64,000 nt of DNA. Source: Orlajensenia leifsoniae (GTDB lineage: Bacteria; Actinomycetota; Actinomycetes; Actinomycetales; Microbacteriaceae). Position 1 is the first letter of the stretch, and each line of letters opens with the position of its first letter. The notes beneath the pieces were generated by a model. That model worked only from the letters and a program-made list of their open reading frames with translations. It was not told the origin of the DNA and did not search any database. The DNA lies in contig NZ_SPQZ01000010.1 of NCBI RefSeq assembly GCF_004570845.1, forward strand, positions 26,336 to 90,335, written 5' to 3'. Made by a program: the position numbers and the translations under genes. Of this stretch, positions 35,266 to 43,183 are shown one piece after another.

Positions 35266-36014
35266 ATGGCCGAGCTGGCGATGTTCCCCCTGGGTTCCGT
35301 GCTGTTCCCGCACATGCCTCTGCTCCTGCGCGTCTTCGAGCCGCGCTACCTCGTGATGCTCTCGCGTCTGCTGGAGAGCGACACGGCGGAGTTCGGTGTC
35401 GTGCTCATCGAACGCGGCCAAGAGGTCGGCGGAGGAGAGCACAGGTTCTCGGTGGGCACTGTGGCGACGGTCACCGAGATGGGCACGGCGGACGGCACCC
35501 TCGCGCTGGTCGCCCAGGGCGGGCGCCGCATCGAGGTGGTCGACTGGCTGCCGGAGGATCCGCACCCCGTGGCCGAGGTGCGCGTGCTGCCGGAGTTGAT
35601 CTGGTCGGAGGACGACCGCGGCGCCTCGAGAACGCGGAACGGGTGGTGCGCCGATCCCTCGCCCGGGCGAGCGAGTTCGTCGAGGGGTCCTGGTCTGCCG
35701 ATGTGGCGCTCTCCGATGATCCGGCCGAGGCATCGTGGCAGCTGGCGGGCATTGCCCCGCTCGGCGAACTCGACCAGGTCGCCCTGCTGCGATCGACGAG
35801 CTTCGGCTCCCTGCTGGCCTCTGTCTCCGAGCTCACCGCGGCGGCGGGGGAGATCGTCGCACCGGCCTGGCTCGATCCGGTGACGGATGCCGGAGCGGCC
35901 GGCGACATCGACGACGGAGACGACGGAGACGACGATCCGCTCGGCGAGCCCGATGACGACGACGATGAGGATGACGACCGGGGTGGCGAGGGCCGCTACG
36001 GACTGGGGGGATGA
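35266..36014 (+). pseudogene. LON-substrate-binding-domain protein gene with an apparent one-base deletion
   Basis: The N-terminal half from ATG 35266 reads MAELAMFPLGSVLFPHMPLL, then FEPRYLVMLSRLLESDTAEF and up to LPELIWSEDDRG, typical of the LON N-terminal domain proteins without protease. At about 35615-35630 coding shifts to the next frame, which continues LENAERVVRRSLARASEFVE, ASWQLAGIAPLGELDQVALL and an Asp-rich tail to a stop at 36012. One missing base near CGCGGCGCCTC explains this. The joined protein would be about 249 residues, a normal size. It is either a recent pseudogene or a sequencing error. The next gene starts 1 base after the stop. Confidence 0.75.
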
Positions 36015-36015
36015 C

Positions 36016-36474
36016 ATGCCGACAGACGACATCGCGACGCTCGCGATCTACTCCGACCATCTGAGCGCGGCGGCGGTGACCGCTGCGCTCGGGGTCGAGC
36101 CCACGTCGATCCATGAGATCGGCGATGCGCGCCGACGCTCGCGTTCGCGGCGGGCGGGCAGCCACTCGCCGACGCAGTACACCCACTCGCTCTGGGAGCA
36201 CACGGTGCGGGGTGATACCACCGGGGCCGGAGTGGCGGATGCCGCCGGCTCCACCAGCATCCGTCTCCTCGTCGACGTCTTCCGCGAGAAGCGGGAACAG
36301 CTGGAGACGCTGCGCGCGGACTACGAGCTGCGTCTCTGGTGGTCGGCGATCTCATCGAGCACGCAGGCGCCGTTCGTCTTCGACGCCGAGCTCATCCGCG
36401 GCCTCGCGATCATCGGCTGCGACCTCTACGGCACCGCGTACCTGGAGGCCGACGGGATCGACGCCGTGCTCTAG
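36016..36474 (+). CDS. DUF4279-like protein
   Basis: Soluble protein of 152 residues with the pattern LAIYSDHLSAAAVTAALGVE then PTSIHEIGDARRR, and a second half ending FVFDAELIRGLAIIGCDLYG. This looks like DUF4279, a family of unknown function sometimes found near polymorphic-toxin immunity genes; no toxin is visible here. The ATG at 36016 is one base after the LON-domain stop, so the genes form one transcript. The upstream in-frame part is a shadow of the Asp-rich tail. Confidence 0.6.
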   Translation: MPTDDIATLAIYSDHLSAAAVTAALGVEPTSIHEIGDARRRSRSRRAGSHSPTQYTHSLWEHTVRGDTTGAGVADAAGSTSIRLLVDVFREKREQLETLRADYELRLWWSAISSSTQAPFVFDAELIRGLAIIGCDLYGTAYLEADGIDAVL

Positions 36475-36529
36475 CGCCGCCGGCGCCGGCCTGCGGGCGG
36501 TCAGGAGACCCGCTGGCGCTCGGCCCGCG

Positions 36530-37465
36530 TCAGGCCGCCCGAGGGGCGGCATCCGGCAGCCGCGTGCCCGTGAGCGACTCGGCGACGGTCCAGAGCGAGG
36601 CCGCCAGGTCGACGCCCCTCGCCGAGCGCGGCAGGTCGATGCGCTTGGTCGGTCCCACCAGGCCGAGGCGGTTGGGGCCGTAGTAGGCGCCTTGCGGCGC
36701 GTGGGGATAGGTCGCAGCGAACAGCAGCGGTTCGGTGCCCTGCTCGACACCCTGCGACGGCACGATGGTGCGGTCACCGGCGAGGAGGGAACGGCGGGGC
36801 GTCTCTCTCCCGAGGTTGGCGCCGGCGCTCTGCAGATTGGTGCGGGTGAAGCCCGGATGGGCGAAGGTGCTGATCAGGTTCCAGCCGCGCTCGTCCGAGA
36901 CGCGCGCGAGGTGCTGGGCGGCGAGCATGTTCGCCAGCTTCGACTGCGCGTAGGCGAGCATCGGCACGTAGCGGCGGTCGACGTACTGCAGATCGTCGAA
37001 GTGGATCCTCCCAGCGTTGGCCACGCCACTCGTCATGGTGGTGACCCGCGGATGCTCCGACTCGAGCACGAGCGGCAGCAGCAGGTTCGTCAATGCGAAC
37101 GGGCCGAGGAAGTTCGATCCGAACTGCAGCTCGAAGCCGTCGCGGGTCTCCATCCGCTTCGGTGGGGCCATCACGCCGGCGTTGTTGACGAGGGTGTCGA
37201 CGGGTCGGCCGTCGGCGAGGAGCGAGTCGGCGAAGGCATGCACCGTCGCCAGTTCGGACAGGTCGATGTGGCGGACCTCGAGACTGGATCCGGGGGACTG
37301 GTCGAGGATCTCGGCTCGCGCCGCCTCGCCCTTCTCGATGGTGCGCACGGCCATGACGACGTGGGCGCCGGCCGAGGCCAGGCGCCTCGTGGCCTCCTTG
37401 CCGGTTCCGCTGTTCGCGCCGGTGACGACGATGAGGCGTCCGGACTGATCGGGCACGGTGTACAT
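36530..37465 (-). CDS. Short-chain dehydrogenase/reductase
   Basis: SDR of 311 residues similar to the retinol-dehydrogenase-like oxidoreductases. The cofactor motif is [18 protein letters not shown], followed by [10 protein letters not shown], the catalytic Ser region [10 protein letters not shown] and YAQSK (YxxxK). The basic residue in the RTIEKGEA loop favours NADP(H). The substrate is unknown. It is divergent from the TetR gene across 98 bases holding two similar palindromes, so it is probably that regulator's target. Confidence 0.88.
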   Translation of the reverse strand: MYTVPDQSGRLIVVTGANSGTGKEATRRLASAGAHVVMAVRTIEKGEAARAEILDQSPGSSLEVRHIDLSELATVHAFADSLLADGRPVDTLVNNAGVMAPPKRMETRDGFELQFGSNFLGPFALTNLLLPLVLESEHPRVTTMTSGVANAGRIHFDDLQYVDRRYVPMLAYAQSKLANMLAAQHLARVSDERGWNLISTFAHPGFTRTNLQSAGANLGRETPRRSLLAGDRTIVPSQGVEQGTEPLLFAATYPHAPQGAYYGPNRLGLVGPTKRIDLPRSARGVDLAASLWTVAESLTGTRLPDAAPRAA

Positions 37466-37485
37466 GGAGACTCCTTCGCGGAATA

Positions 37486-37537
37486 ATAGACCGGTGGTCT
37501 CTTATGGGGCCAAGATAACAGACCGTGGTTCTGTTAT
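37486..37537. promoter_or_regulatory. Two related TetR-type operators between the SDR and TetR genes
   Basis: Site 1 is the perfect palindrome AGACC-GGT-GGTCT (37488-37500, centre 37494). Site 2 is ATAACAGA (37515-37522) and TCTGTTAT (37530-37537), with AGACCGTGGTTCT at its core. The sites share AGACCG and TGGTnCT, and their centres are 32 bases apart, about three helical turns. They lie between the divergent starts and probably bind the adjacent TetR protein. Confidence 0.7.
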
Positions 37538-37563
37538 ATCGGGATGGTGAGGAAAGACTCAGG

Positions 37564-38244
37564 ATGACGTTCGCAGCACCGTTCCACCGGGCCCGCAGCG
37601 ACGAGCAGCGCGCCGAACGCCGTCAGGCCATCCTCGACGCCGCGGCCGGCATCCTCTCCGAGTCGCGCGTCTCCGAGCTGAGTCTCACAGCGCTCGCGCA
37701 CCGCGTCGGCCTCGCGAAGTCGAACGTGCTGCGCTACTTCGACTCGCGCGAGGCCGTGCTGCTCGAGCTGTACGACCGCGAGTTCCGGGCCTGGCTGAGG
37801 GACCTGCGTGCGCTGACGGATGCCGACCCTCGGGCGGCGGCCACGGTGGACGGCCTCGCGTCCATGATCGCCGCCGCGGCCGTCGCCCGACCCGTGTTCT
37901 GCGACCTGTGCGCCAGCGCCGCCGTCGTGCTCGAACGGAACGTCTCCGTTCCGGCAGCCGCGGCGTACAAGCGATCGTCGCTCGAGACGGCGCACGACCT
38001 GGCCGGGTTCGCCCGACCGCTGCTGGGGGAGAAGGGCGATGCGGCCGCGCTGGCGTTCTCAGGCGGAACAGTCATCGTCATCGGCGGCCTCTGGGCGGCA
38101 TCGCAGCCTTCGCCGGCCATGGCCGAGGCCTACGCCGGCGATCCGGCACTCGCAGCCATGCGCATCGACCTGCGTGTCGGCATCCGGGAGCTCGTGGCGA
38201 CCCTCATCGCGGGTCTGCGTGAACGGACCCCCACGCTCGACTGA
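37564..38244 (+). CDS. TetR-family transcriptional regulator
   Basis: TetR-like repressor of 226 residues. The N-terminal helix-turn-helix is at about 15-60 (RQAILDAAAGILSESRVSEL, then LTALAHRVGLAKSNVLRYFD). The C-terminal ligand domain resembles TetR_C group proteins and contains the segment GGLWAASQPSPAMAEAY. The ligand is unknown. The ATG at 37564 is preferred (GAGGAAAG about 9 bases upstream); the GTG at 37525 lies inside the second operator. It probably represses itself and the divergent SDR gene. Confidence 0.88.
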   Translation: MTFAAPFHRARSDEQRAERRQAILDAAAGILSESRVSELSLTALAHRVGLAKSNVLRYFDSREAVLLELYDREFRAWLRDLRALTDADPRAAATVDGLASMIAAAAVARPVFCDLCASAAVVLERNVSVPAAAAYKRSSLETAHDLAGFARPLLGEKGDAAALAFSGGTVIVIGGLWAASQPSPAMAEAYAGDPALAAMRIDLRVGIRELVATLIAGLRERTPTLD

Positions 38245-38270
38245 ACGACCTCTTGCGCTCCGGCGCCCGT

Positions 38271-38310
38271 CGGATACACTGACGTCGGCCCCCTCATGGG
38301 GGTGACCACA
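38271..38310 (+). promoter_or_regulatory. Promoter and hairpin leader of the solute-binding/VWA gene
   Basis: TACACT at about 38274-38279 is a good -10 box. It is followed by GCCCCCTCATGGGGGTG, a stable 5-base GC hairpin near the transcript start, and about 60 more untranslated bases before the GTG at 38361. The leader matches no riboswitch I know. Confidence 0.4.
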
Positions 38311-38360
38311 ACTAGACGAATCCTGGCTGGTGACGGCCTCGTATCGACAATGGAGTCATC

Positions 38361-40025
38361 GTGGGACGTCACACAATCGCGCGACGCCGTCCGGGCCTGA
38401 TCTGGGGCTCCGTCGCCGCCCTCGTCGCCGTCTGCCTCGTCGCCGGTGGCGGCATCGCGTGGGCCAGCGGCTCGCTCGACGATCTCCTGCCCACAGGGAC
38501 ACCGACCGCATCCTGCGACTCCGTCAGCCCGCTGGCCGTCGTCGCCGATCCGGCCATCGCCCCGGTCATGGCGAGCATCGCGACCGACTTCGACGCGTCC
38601 CACTCCTGCACTGAGACCACCGTGAAGGCCCAGGACTCCGCCGACACGGCATCAGTCCTCGCCGCGGGAAACGACGTGCACGCCGACGTCTGGGTTCCGG
38701 ACTCCGCAGCGTGGCGAACGCGCACGGACGCGACGGCGGCCTCTCTGGGGCGGCCGGCGCCCACGGCGCAGTTCGGTGATGCCGTCGCGACCACGCCCGT
38801 CGTCTTCGCGGCCCCTGCTGCGCAATCGGCCGCGTTCGCCGAGGATCCCGTGGGCTGGTCATCGATCCTCGACGGCTCGCTGTCGGCATTGCTGCCAGAC
38901 CCCGAGGGCAGTGGGGCGAGCCTCGCCGCACTCGGGGCACTCGGTGCACACGCGCCCGGGGACGACATCCGCCCGTTCGCCGGGGCGATGATCGCTCTCG
39001 GCAAGACGATTCCGCGCTCGCTGGACGCCGCGCTCGTCTCGGCGGAGTCCGCGTCGGTTCCGACCGTCGTCGTGACGACAGAGCAGGCCGTGGCGTCGAC
39101 GAATTCCGCACCGGACAGCGACCAATTCCTCGCCCTCTACCCGGCCGACGGCACGGCGGGGGTCGACTTCCCGTTCGTGCGCGTCGGAGGGGAGTCGACG
39201 GGCGACGCCGAGCTCGACGCGCTCATCGCCGACTTCGAGGAGGCGGTCCATGCCTCGTCCGACGCGATCGTGGCGGCCGGATTCCGGGAGGGCGACGGTA
39301 CCGGCGTGCTCGACGCACCGGGTGTCGTCGCGCAGCCCGTGGTGCTGATGGCCGGAGCCGACGGCGCGTCGCAGCTCAGCATCCTGCGTACGTGGGGTGT
39401 GCTCAACCTGCGGTCGCGGATGCTCGCCGCGATCGACGTCTCGGGCTCGATGGAAGAGCCGTCCGAGAGCGGGCTCCGGCGCATCGACATCTTCCAGCAG
39501 GCGGCATCCGGCGCACTGCAGAAGTTCTCGGGCGAGGTGGAACTCGGCGTGTGGGTGTTCTCGACCCAGCGCGACGGCGACAAGGACTGGGAGGACCTCG
39601 CTCCCATCGCCCCGCTCGGGGACGCCGCGCACAGCCAGCAGATCGCCGGCATCGTCGCCTCGCTGCCCGATCGCCTGGGAGGCGCGACCGGCCTGTACGA
39701 CACCACCCTCGCCGGCGTGAAGAACGTGCGCGACGGTTACGACGCCTCGAAGGTGAACTCGCTGCTGGTGATCACCGATGGCAAGAACGAGGACGAGAAC
39801 GGCATTTCCCTCGACGAGCTGCTCGCGCAGCTCGAGAAGCAGGCCGATCCGGACAAGCCCGTGCCCGTGATCATGATCGGCTTCGGCCCCGACACCGACC
39901 TCGATGCCATGTCCAGGATCGCCAAGGTCACCGGCGGAGCCGCCTATTCGGCCACGAAGCCCGAGGACCTCGGAGACGTGCTGGTCGACGCCCTCTCCCA
40001 GCGGTCCTGTCGCCCCGACTGCTGA
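38361..40025 (+). CDS. Extracellular solute-binding (SBP_bac_11-like) and VWA-domain protein
   Basis: Exported or anchored protein of 554 residues. One N-terminal helix (about 12-34) with no lipobox is followed by a periplasmic-binding-protein-like domain (about 50-330) and a von Willebrand A domain (about 350-545). The VWA MIDAS motif is intact: DVSGSM (Asp359-Ser363), with ATGLYDTTLAG and the later VITDGKNEDENG segment. The C terminus has two cysteines (SCRPDC). The pairing of a binding fold with a metal-dependent adhesion fold is found in many actinobacteria without a proven function. No ABC permease is adjacent. GTG start with GGAG 6 bases upstream. Confidence 0.82.
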   Translation: MGRHTIARRRPGLIWGSVAALVAVCLVAGGGIAWASGSLDDLLPTGTPTASCDSVSPLAVVADPAIAPVMASIATDFDASHSCTETTVKAQDSADTASVLAAGNDVHADVWVPDSAAWRTRTDATAASLGRPAPTAQFGDAVATTPVVFAAPAAQSAAFAEDPVGWSSILDGSLSALLPDPEGSGASLAALGALGAHAPGDDIRPFAGAMIALGKTIPRSLDAALVSAESASVPTVVVTTEQAVASTNSAPDSDQFLALYPADGTAGVDFPFVRVGGESTGDAELDALIADFEEAVHASSDAIVAAGFREGDGTGVLDAPGVVAQPVVLMAGADGASQLSILRTWGVLNLRSRMLAAIDVSGSMEEPSESGLRRIDIFQQAASGALQKFSGEVELGVWVFSTQRDGDKDWEDLAPIAPLGDAAHSQQIAGIVASLPDRLGGATGLYDTTLAGVKNVRDGYDASKVNSLLVITDGKNEDENGISLDELLAQLEKQADPDKPVPVIMIGFGPDTDLDAMSRIAKVTGGAAYSATKPEDLGDVLVDALSQRSCRPDC

Positions 40026-40130
40026 GGCCGTCTTTTCTCGAAGAATGATTCTCCGGTTGGATCAGGGAGTTTCCTTCGAGAGCACTGGGAGCTGTTGAGA
40101 AGGGATGCGCCCCGAACGGGGGAGTCGGTA

Positions 40131-40152
40131 CTGTGACCATAAATGGTCACAG
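40131..40152. promoter_or_regulatory. 22-base perfect palindromic operator upstream of rraB
   Basis: CTGTGACCAT (40131-40140), AA, ATGGTCACAG (40143-40152): two perfect 10-base arms with a 2-base centre. It ends 14 bases before the rraB ATG and directly precedes its ribosome binding site (AGAAGGG). The half-site spacing differs from the CRP/GlxR consensus (TGTGA-N6-TCACA), so another dimeric regulator is likely. Confidence 0.7.
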
Positions 40153-40165
40153 AAGGGATCAACGA

Positions 40166-40561
40166 ATGACCGACGAGTACACCCGACGTCTCGCCTCTCA
40201 GTTCGCAGTCGATCGCACGCAGATCGACAATCGCCGGATACTCGGCGACGACCTGTCCCGGCTTCGCGAGGTCGAACATTTCGCCTCTTTCCCCACGGAT
40301 GCCGACGCTCAAGCCGCCGTCGCCGAGCTGGAGCGGCTCTCCTTCCGCTGCTCGACGATGTCGACGAACAGTTCCCACGTGATGTGCGCCGTGCGCCTGG
40401 ACGCCGTCGACGAGGAGAGCGCGCGGTACTTCGTGCGCGCTGTCACCGCCGTCGTCGACGCCCACTCCGGCGACTACGACGGATGGGGTGCTCCCGTCGT
40501 CACAGCGCGCCGCCCTCTCGTGCACATCCCCGACTCGCCCGAGGAGATCCACTGGTCCTGA
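40166..40561 (+). CDS. RraB-like ribonuclease E regulator family protein
   Basis: Protein of 131 residues with the RraB (PF06877) pattern RRILGDDLSRLREVEHFASF, followed by DADAQAAVAELERLSF and a second half with DAHSGDYDGWGAPVV. In E. coli RraB binds RNase E and inhibits it; actinobacteria have RNase E/G homologues but the role of their RraB-like proteins is not established. The ATG at 40166 has AAGGG 8 bases upstream; an in-frame ATG at 40133 lies within the operator palindrome. Confidence 0.75.
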   Translation: MTDEYTRRLASQFAVDRTQIDNRRILGDDLSRLREVEHFASFPTDADAQAAVAELERLSFRCSTMSTNSSHVMCAVRLDAVDEESARYFVRAVTAVVDAHSGDYDGWGAPVVTARRPLVHIPDSPEEIHWS

Positions 40562-40584
40562 CGGGCCGCATGGCCTGACGTCCT

Positions 40585-40614
40585 GAAGCCGCCACGACGG
40601 ATCGTGGCGGCTTC
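40585..40614 (+). terminator. Terminator hairpin after the rraB-like gene
   Basis: GAAGCCGCCACGA (40585-40597) and TCGTGGCGGCTTC (40602-40614) are perfect 13-base complements with the tetraloop CGGA, 23 bases after the stop. A T-tract is absent, as is common in high-GC actinobacteria. Confidence 0.8.
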
Positions 40615-40676
40615 TCGACGAAGGATGACTCTTGTCCTGCAGCCTCACCGCGTCGGCGCTGGCAGAGTTGATCACC

Positions 40677-41276
40677 ATGAGCATCGTGATGGTCCCGGGC
40701 ATCGACGGATCGGGCGCGCAGCATTGGCAGACCCTCTGGGCGAACGACGACGCCGGTATCGGGAGTATCGCCCCGTCGTCGTGGACGCATCCCGAGATCG
40801 AGGACTGGATCGCCGCTCTCGAGAACGCCGTCGAGCGAGCGCGGGAGTCCGGCGAAGACGAGGTGCTCATCGTCGCCCACAGCCTCGGCTGCATCGCCGC
40901 AGTGGAGTGGCTCGGCCGAGGACGTGCCGCCGGGATCGCCGGAGCCGTGCTGGTCGCGCCGCCCGATGAGGCGATCGACGTGTTCCCGGAGCGCTGCCCC
41001 AGCTTCATCGGCATCGCCAGGCGGGCCGCATCCGTTCCCCTGCTGCTGATCGCGAGCAGCGATGACCCCTACTGCTCCGCGGATGCCGCAGCGGAGCTGG
41101 CCACACGCTGGAACGCCCAGCTCGTCATCGCGGGCGCCCTCGGGCACATCAACAGCGACAGCGGTCTGGGCGCCTGGCCCGACGGGCGCGCGCTGGTGGA
41201 TGCCTTCGCCGATCAGGTTCTCAGGGAGCCGGTGCCGGGCCGTCCGACGGCTCCGCGTCCGGCAGCCATTCCTTGA
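40677..41276 (+). CDS. RBBP9/YdeN-type alpha/beta hydrolase
   Basis: Serine hydrolase of 199 residues. The oxyanion/start motif is MVPGIDGSGAQHWQTLW, the nucleophile elbow is VAHSLGCIAAVEW, the acid is in ASSDDPYCS and the catalytic histidine in GALGHINSDSGLGAWPDG. These match the RBBP9/YdeN family (PF06821). The natural substrate is not known. The ATG at 40677 gives the family N terminus; upstream ribosome binding is weak. The last 56 bases overlap a small gene on the other strand. Confidence 0.87.
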   Translation: MSIVMVPGIDGSGAQHWQTLWANDDAGIGSIAPSSWTHPEIEDWIAALENAVERARESGEDEVLIVAHSLGCIAAVEWLGRGRAAGIAGAVLVAPPDEAIDVFPERCPSFIGIARRAASVPLLLIASSDDPYCSADAAAELATRWNAQLVIAGALGHINSDSGLGAWPDGRALVDAFADQVLREPVPGRPTAPRPAAIP

Positions 41277-41352
41277 GGATCTCGGGCTCGGGGGAGACCT
41301 CGTCCTCTTCGCGGTCGAGTTCCTCGCGGTCTGCAGCTGTGTTGTCGCTCAT
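41221..41352 (-). CDS. Small acidic hypothetical protein (43 residues)
   Basis: Reading the minus strand from ATG at 41350-41352 gives a 43-residue acidic protein, MSDNTAADREELDREEDEV, then SPEPEILKEWLPDAEPSDGP and APAP. A TAGGCT box about 7 bases upstream suggests a leaderless transcript. Its 3' part overlaps the end of the hydrolase gene in antisense. Composition is unlike a random shadow (clean start, acidic, one tryptophan), but no family is recognised. Confidence 0.5.
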   Translation of the reverse strand: MSDNTAADREELDREEDEVSPEPEILKEWLPDAEPSDGPAPAP

Positions 41353-41418
41353 GTCCTGAGCCTAGCCAGACATCGGGGGTGATCGACCTGTGCCGACAGT
41401 CTCGCTCGAGGCGACCGG

Positions 41419-42960
41419 TCAGTGCGCGATGACGCCCTCGGGGGCGTCGACGGGCTTGCGGATGAAGAGCGCCGCCACGATGCCGAGCATCGAGATGATC
41501 GCGCCGGCCAGGAATGCCGCCTGAACTCCGCCGGCCGCTGCGGTGTTCGGCGCATCGCCCGCCGCCGTGAGGGTTGCCGTCTGCGTGGCCATCAGGGTGA
41601 TGAACAGGGCTGTTCCCGTGGCGCCGGCGACCTGCTGCACCGTGCCGATCACAGCACTGCCGTGCGAGTACAGGTGCGGCTGCACCGACCCGAGGCCGGC
41701 GGTGAACAGCGGAGTGAACAGGAAGGCCAGCCCGACGCTCAGCGTGACGTGCGCGGCGAGCATGAAGAGCGGCGAGGTGTCCTCCGACACCGTCGTGAGG
41801 GCCCAGAGAACTCCGCTGACGACGATGGCTCCGGGAACGAGCAGCACCCGCGGGCCGACCCTGTCGTAGAGGCGGCCGACGAGCGGCGCGAGCAGGCCCA
41901 TGACGAGACCACCGGGCAGCAGGATGAGGCCGATCTGCCAGGTGGGGAGGCCCAGAACCTGCTGCATGTAGATGGGCAGCACGATGATGGTGCCGAACAG
42001 CGCCATCATGCTGACGGCCATCATGATCACCGAGAAGGTGAAGGTCGATGAGCGGAACACGCGCAGGTCGAGCAGGGCGCGGTCGCGTCGCTGCAGGAGA
42101 AGCTGGCGGATGATGAACGCGGCCAGCGAGACGGCCCCGACACCGAGCGAGATCCACATGGGCATCGCGGCCATGGCGGCGTCCTCACCCGCGGCCGGAG
42201 TCTCTCCGATGCGGCTCAGGCCGTAGACGAGGCCGCCGAAGCCGAAGGCCGAGAGCACGACGGAGAGGGAGTCGATGGGCGCCTTGCGCGTCTCGCCGAC
42301 GTTCTGCAGGCGACGGTAGCCGAGAATCAGCATCGCGAGTGCGATGGGCAGCACGATCCAGAACATCCAGCGCCAGCTCAGCAGGGAGAGCACGACGCCC
42401 GAGATGATCGGGCCGATGGCCGGAGCCACCGAGATGACGATGGAGACGTTGCCCATCGTCTTGCCGCGTTCCGAACTGGGCACGACGGTCATGATCGTCG
42501 TCATCAGCAGCGGCATCATGATGGCGGTTCCGGAGGCCTGGATGATGCGGGCCGCGAGGAGCACCTCGAATCCCGGTGCGAGGGCGGCGAGGAGGGTGCC
42601 GAGGGAGAACAGCGTCATCGCGGTGATGAACATCGAGCGCGTCGTGAAGCGCTGCAGCAGGAATCCGGTGACGGGGATGATGATCGCCATCGTCAGCATG
42701 AACGACGTCGACAGCCACTGGGCTGCGCGGGCGTCGATGCCGAGGTCGACCTGCAGCGTCTTGATCGCGACGCTCATGATCGTCTCGTTCAGGATGACGA
42801 CGAAGGTGGCGACGAGCAGCACCCAGAGCACGCTGCGTTCGCGGCCGGCACGAGATGCGCGGGCGGCATCCGTCTGGGCCTGATCCGCCGACGTGCGGTC
42901 GGTGGGGCCGGAGGCCAGATCACTCGGCGCGACGGCGTCGGAGGTGGTCTTGTCGGTCAC
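41419..42960 (-). CDS. DHA2-family MFS multidrug exporter
   Basis: Drug/proton antiporter of 513 residues with about 14 helices (EmrB/QacA group). The N-terminal 40 residues are hydrophilic. The signatures are WLSTSFMLTMAIIIPVTGFL in helix 2, the motif C-like GPIISGVVLSLLSWRWMFWI in helix 5 and LLPGGLVMGLLAPLVGRLYD. It likely exports toxic cations or drugs. The GTG at 42960 has AAGGGG 6 bases upstream on the minus strand; the frame upstream is not protein-like. No regulator is adjacent; the divergent neighbour is corA. Confidence 0.88.
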   Translation of the reverse strand: MTDKTTSDAVAPSDLASGPTDRTSADQAQTDAARASRAGRERSVLWVLLVATFVVILNETIMSVAIKTLQVDLGIDARAAQWLSTSFMLTMAIIIPVTGFLLQRFTTRSMFITAMTLFSLGTLLAALAPGFEVLLAARIIQASGTAIMMPLLMTTIMTVVPSSERGKTMGNVSIVISVAPAIGPIISGVVLSLLSWRWMFWIVLPIALAMLILGYRRLQNVGETRKAPIDSLSVVLSAFGFGGLVYGLSRIGETPAAGEDAAMAAMPMWISLGVGAVSLAAFIIRQLLLQRRDRALLDLRVFRSSTFTFSVIMMAVSMMALFGTIIVLPIYMQQVLGLPTWQIGLILLPGGLVMGLLAPLVGRLYDRVGPRVLLVPGAIVVSGVLWALTTVSEDTSPLFMLAAHVTLSVGLAFLFTPLFTAGLGSVQPHLYSHGSAVIGTVQQVAGATGTALFITLMATQTATLTAAGDAPNTAAAGGVQAAFLAGAIISMLGIVAALFIRKPVDAPEGVIAH

Positions 42961-43183
42961 AGGGATCCCCTTAAGGATGGGAGGCGTGGGCTGGGAGAAC
43001 GAGGGCGGCGTCGGCCCCGAACCGCTGTCGCGTGTACTGAGTGCGAACCGGAACGAGACCGACGACATTCCCGGAACCCGCAAGAATTCCGGATGTCGAC
43101 CGTGAGTGTTCCGCGAGGGTACCGCGAGCCGCAGACACTGCGGCGTACTCTGAGGCCGTCCGTCCGCTGCACCGAAGGAACCC

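Noticed and set aside
36016..36474. Polymorphic-toxin immunity gene
   Set aside because: DUF4279-like proteins can be immunity proteins, but no toxin or secretion gene is adjacent and the gene follows a LON-domain gene.
38271..38360. Riboswitch in the leader of the solute-binding/VWA gene
   Set aside because: There is a hairpin, but no conserved core of any riboswitch class I know; kept only as promoter and leader.
40131..40152. CRP/GlxR binding site before the rraB-like gene
   Set aside because: The half-sites TGTGA and TCACA are separated by 10 bases, not the 6 of the consensus, so only a generic operator is called.
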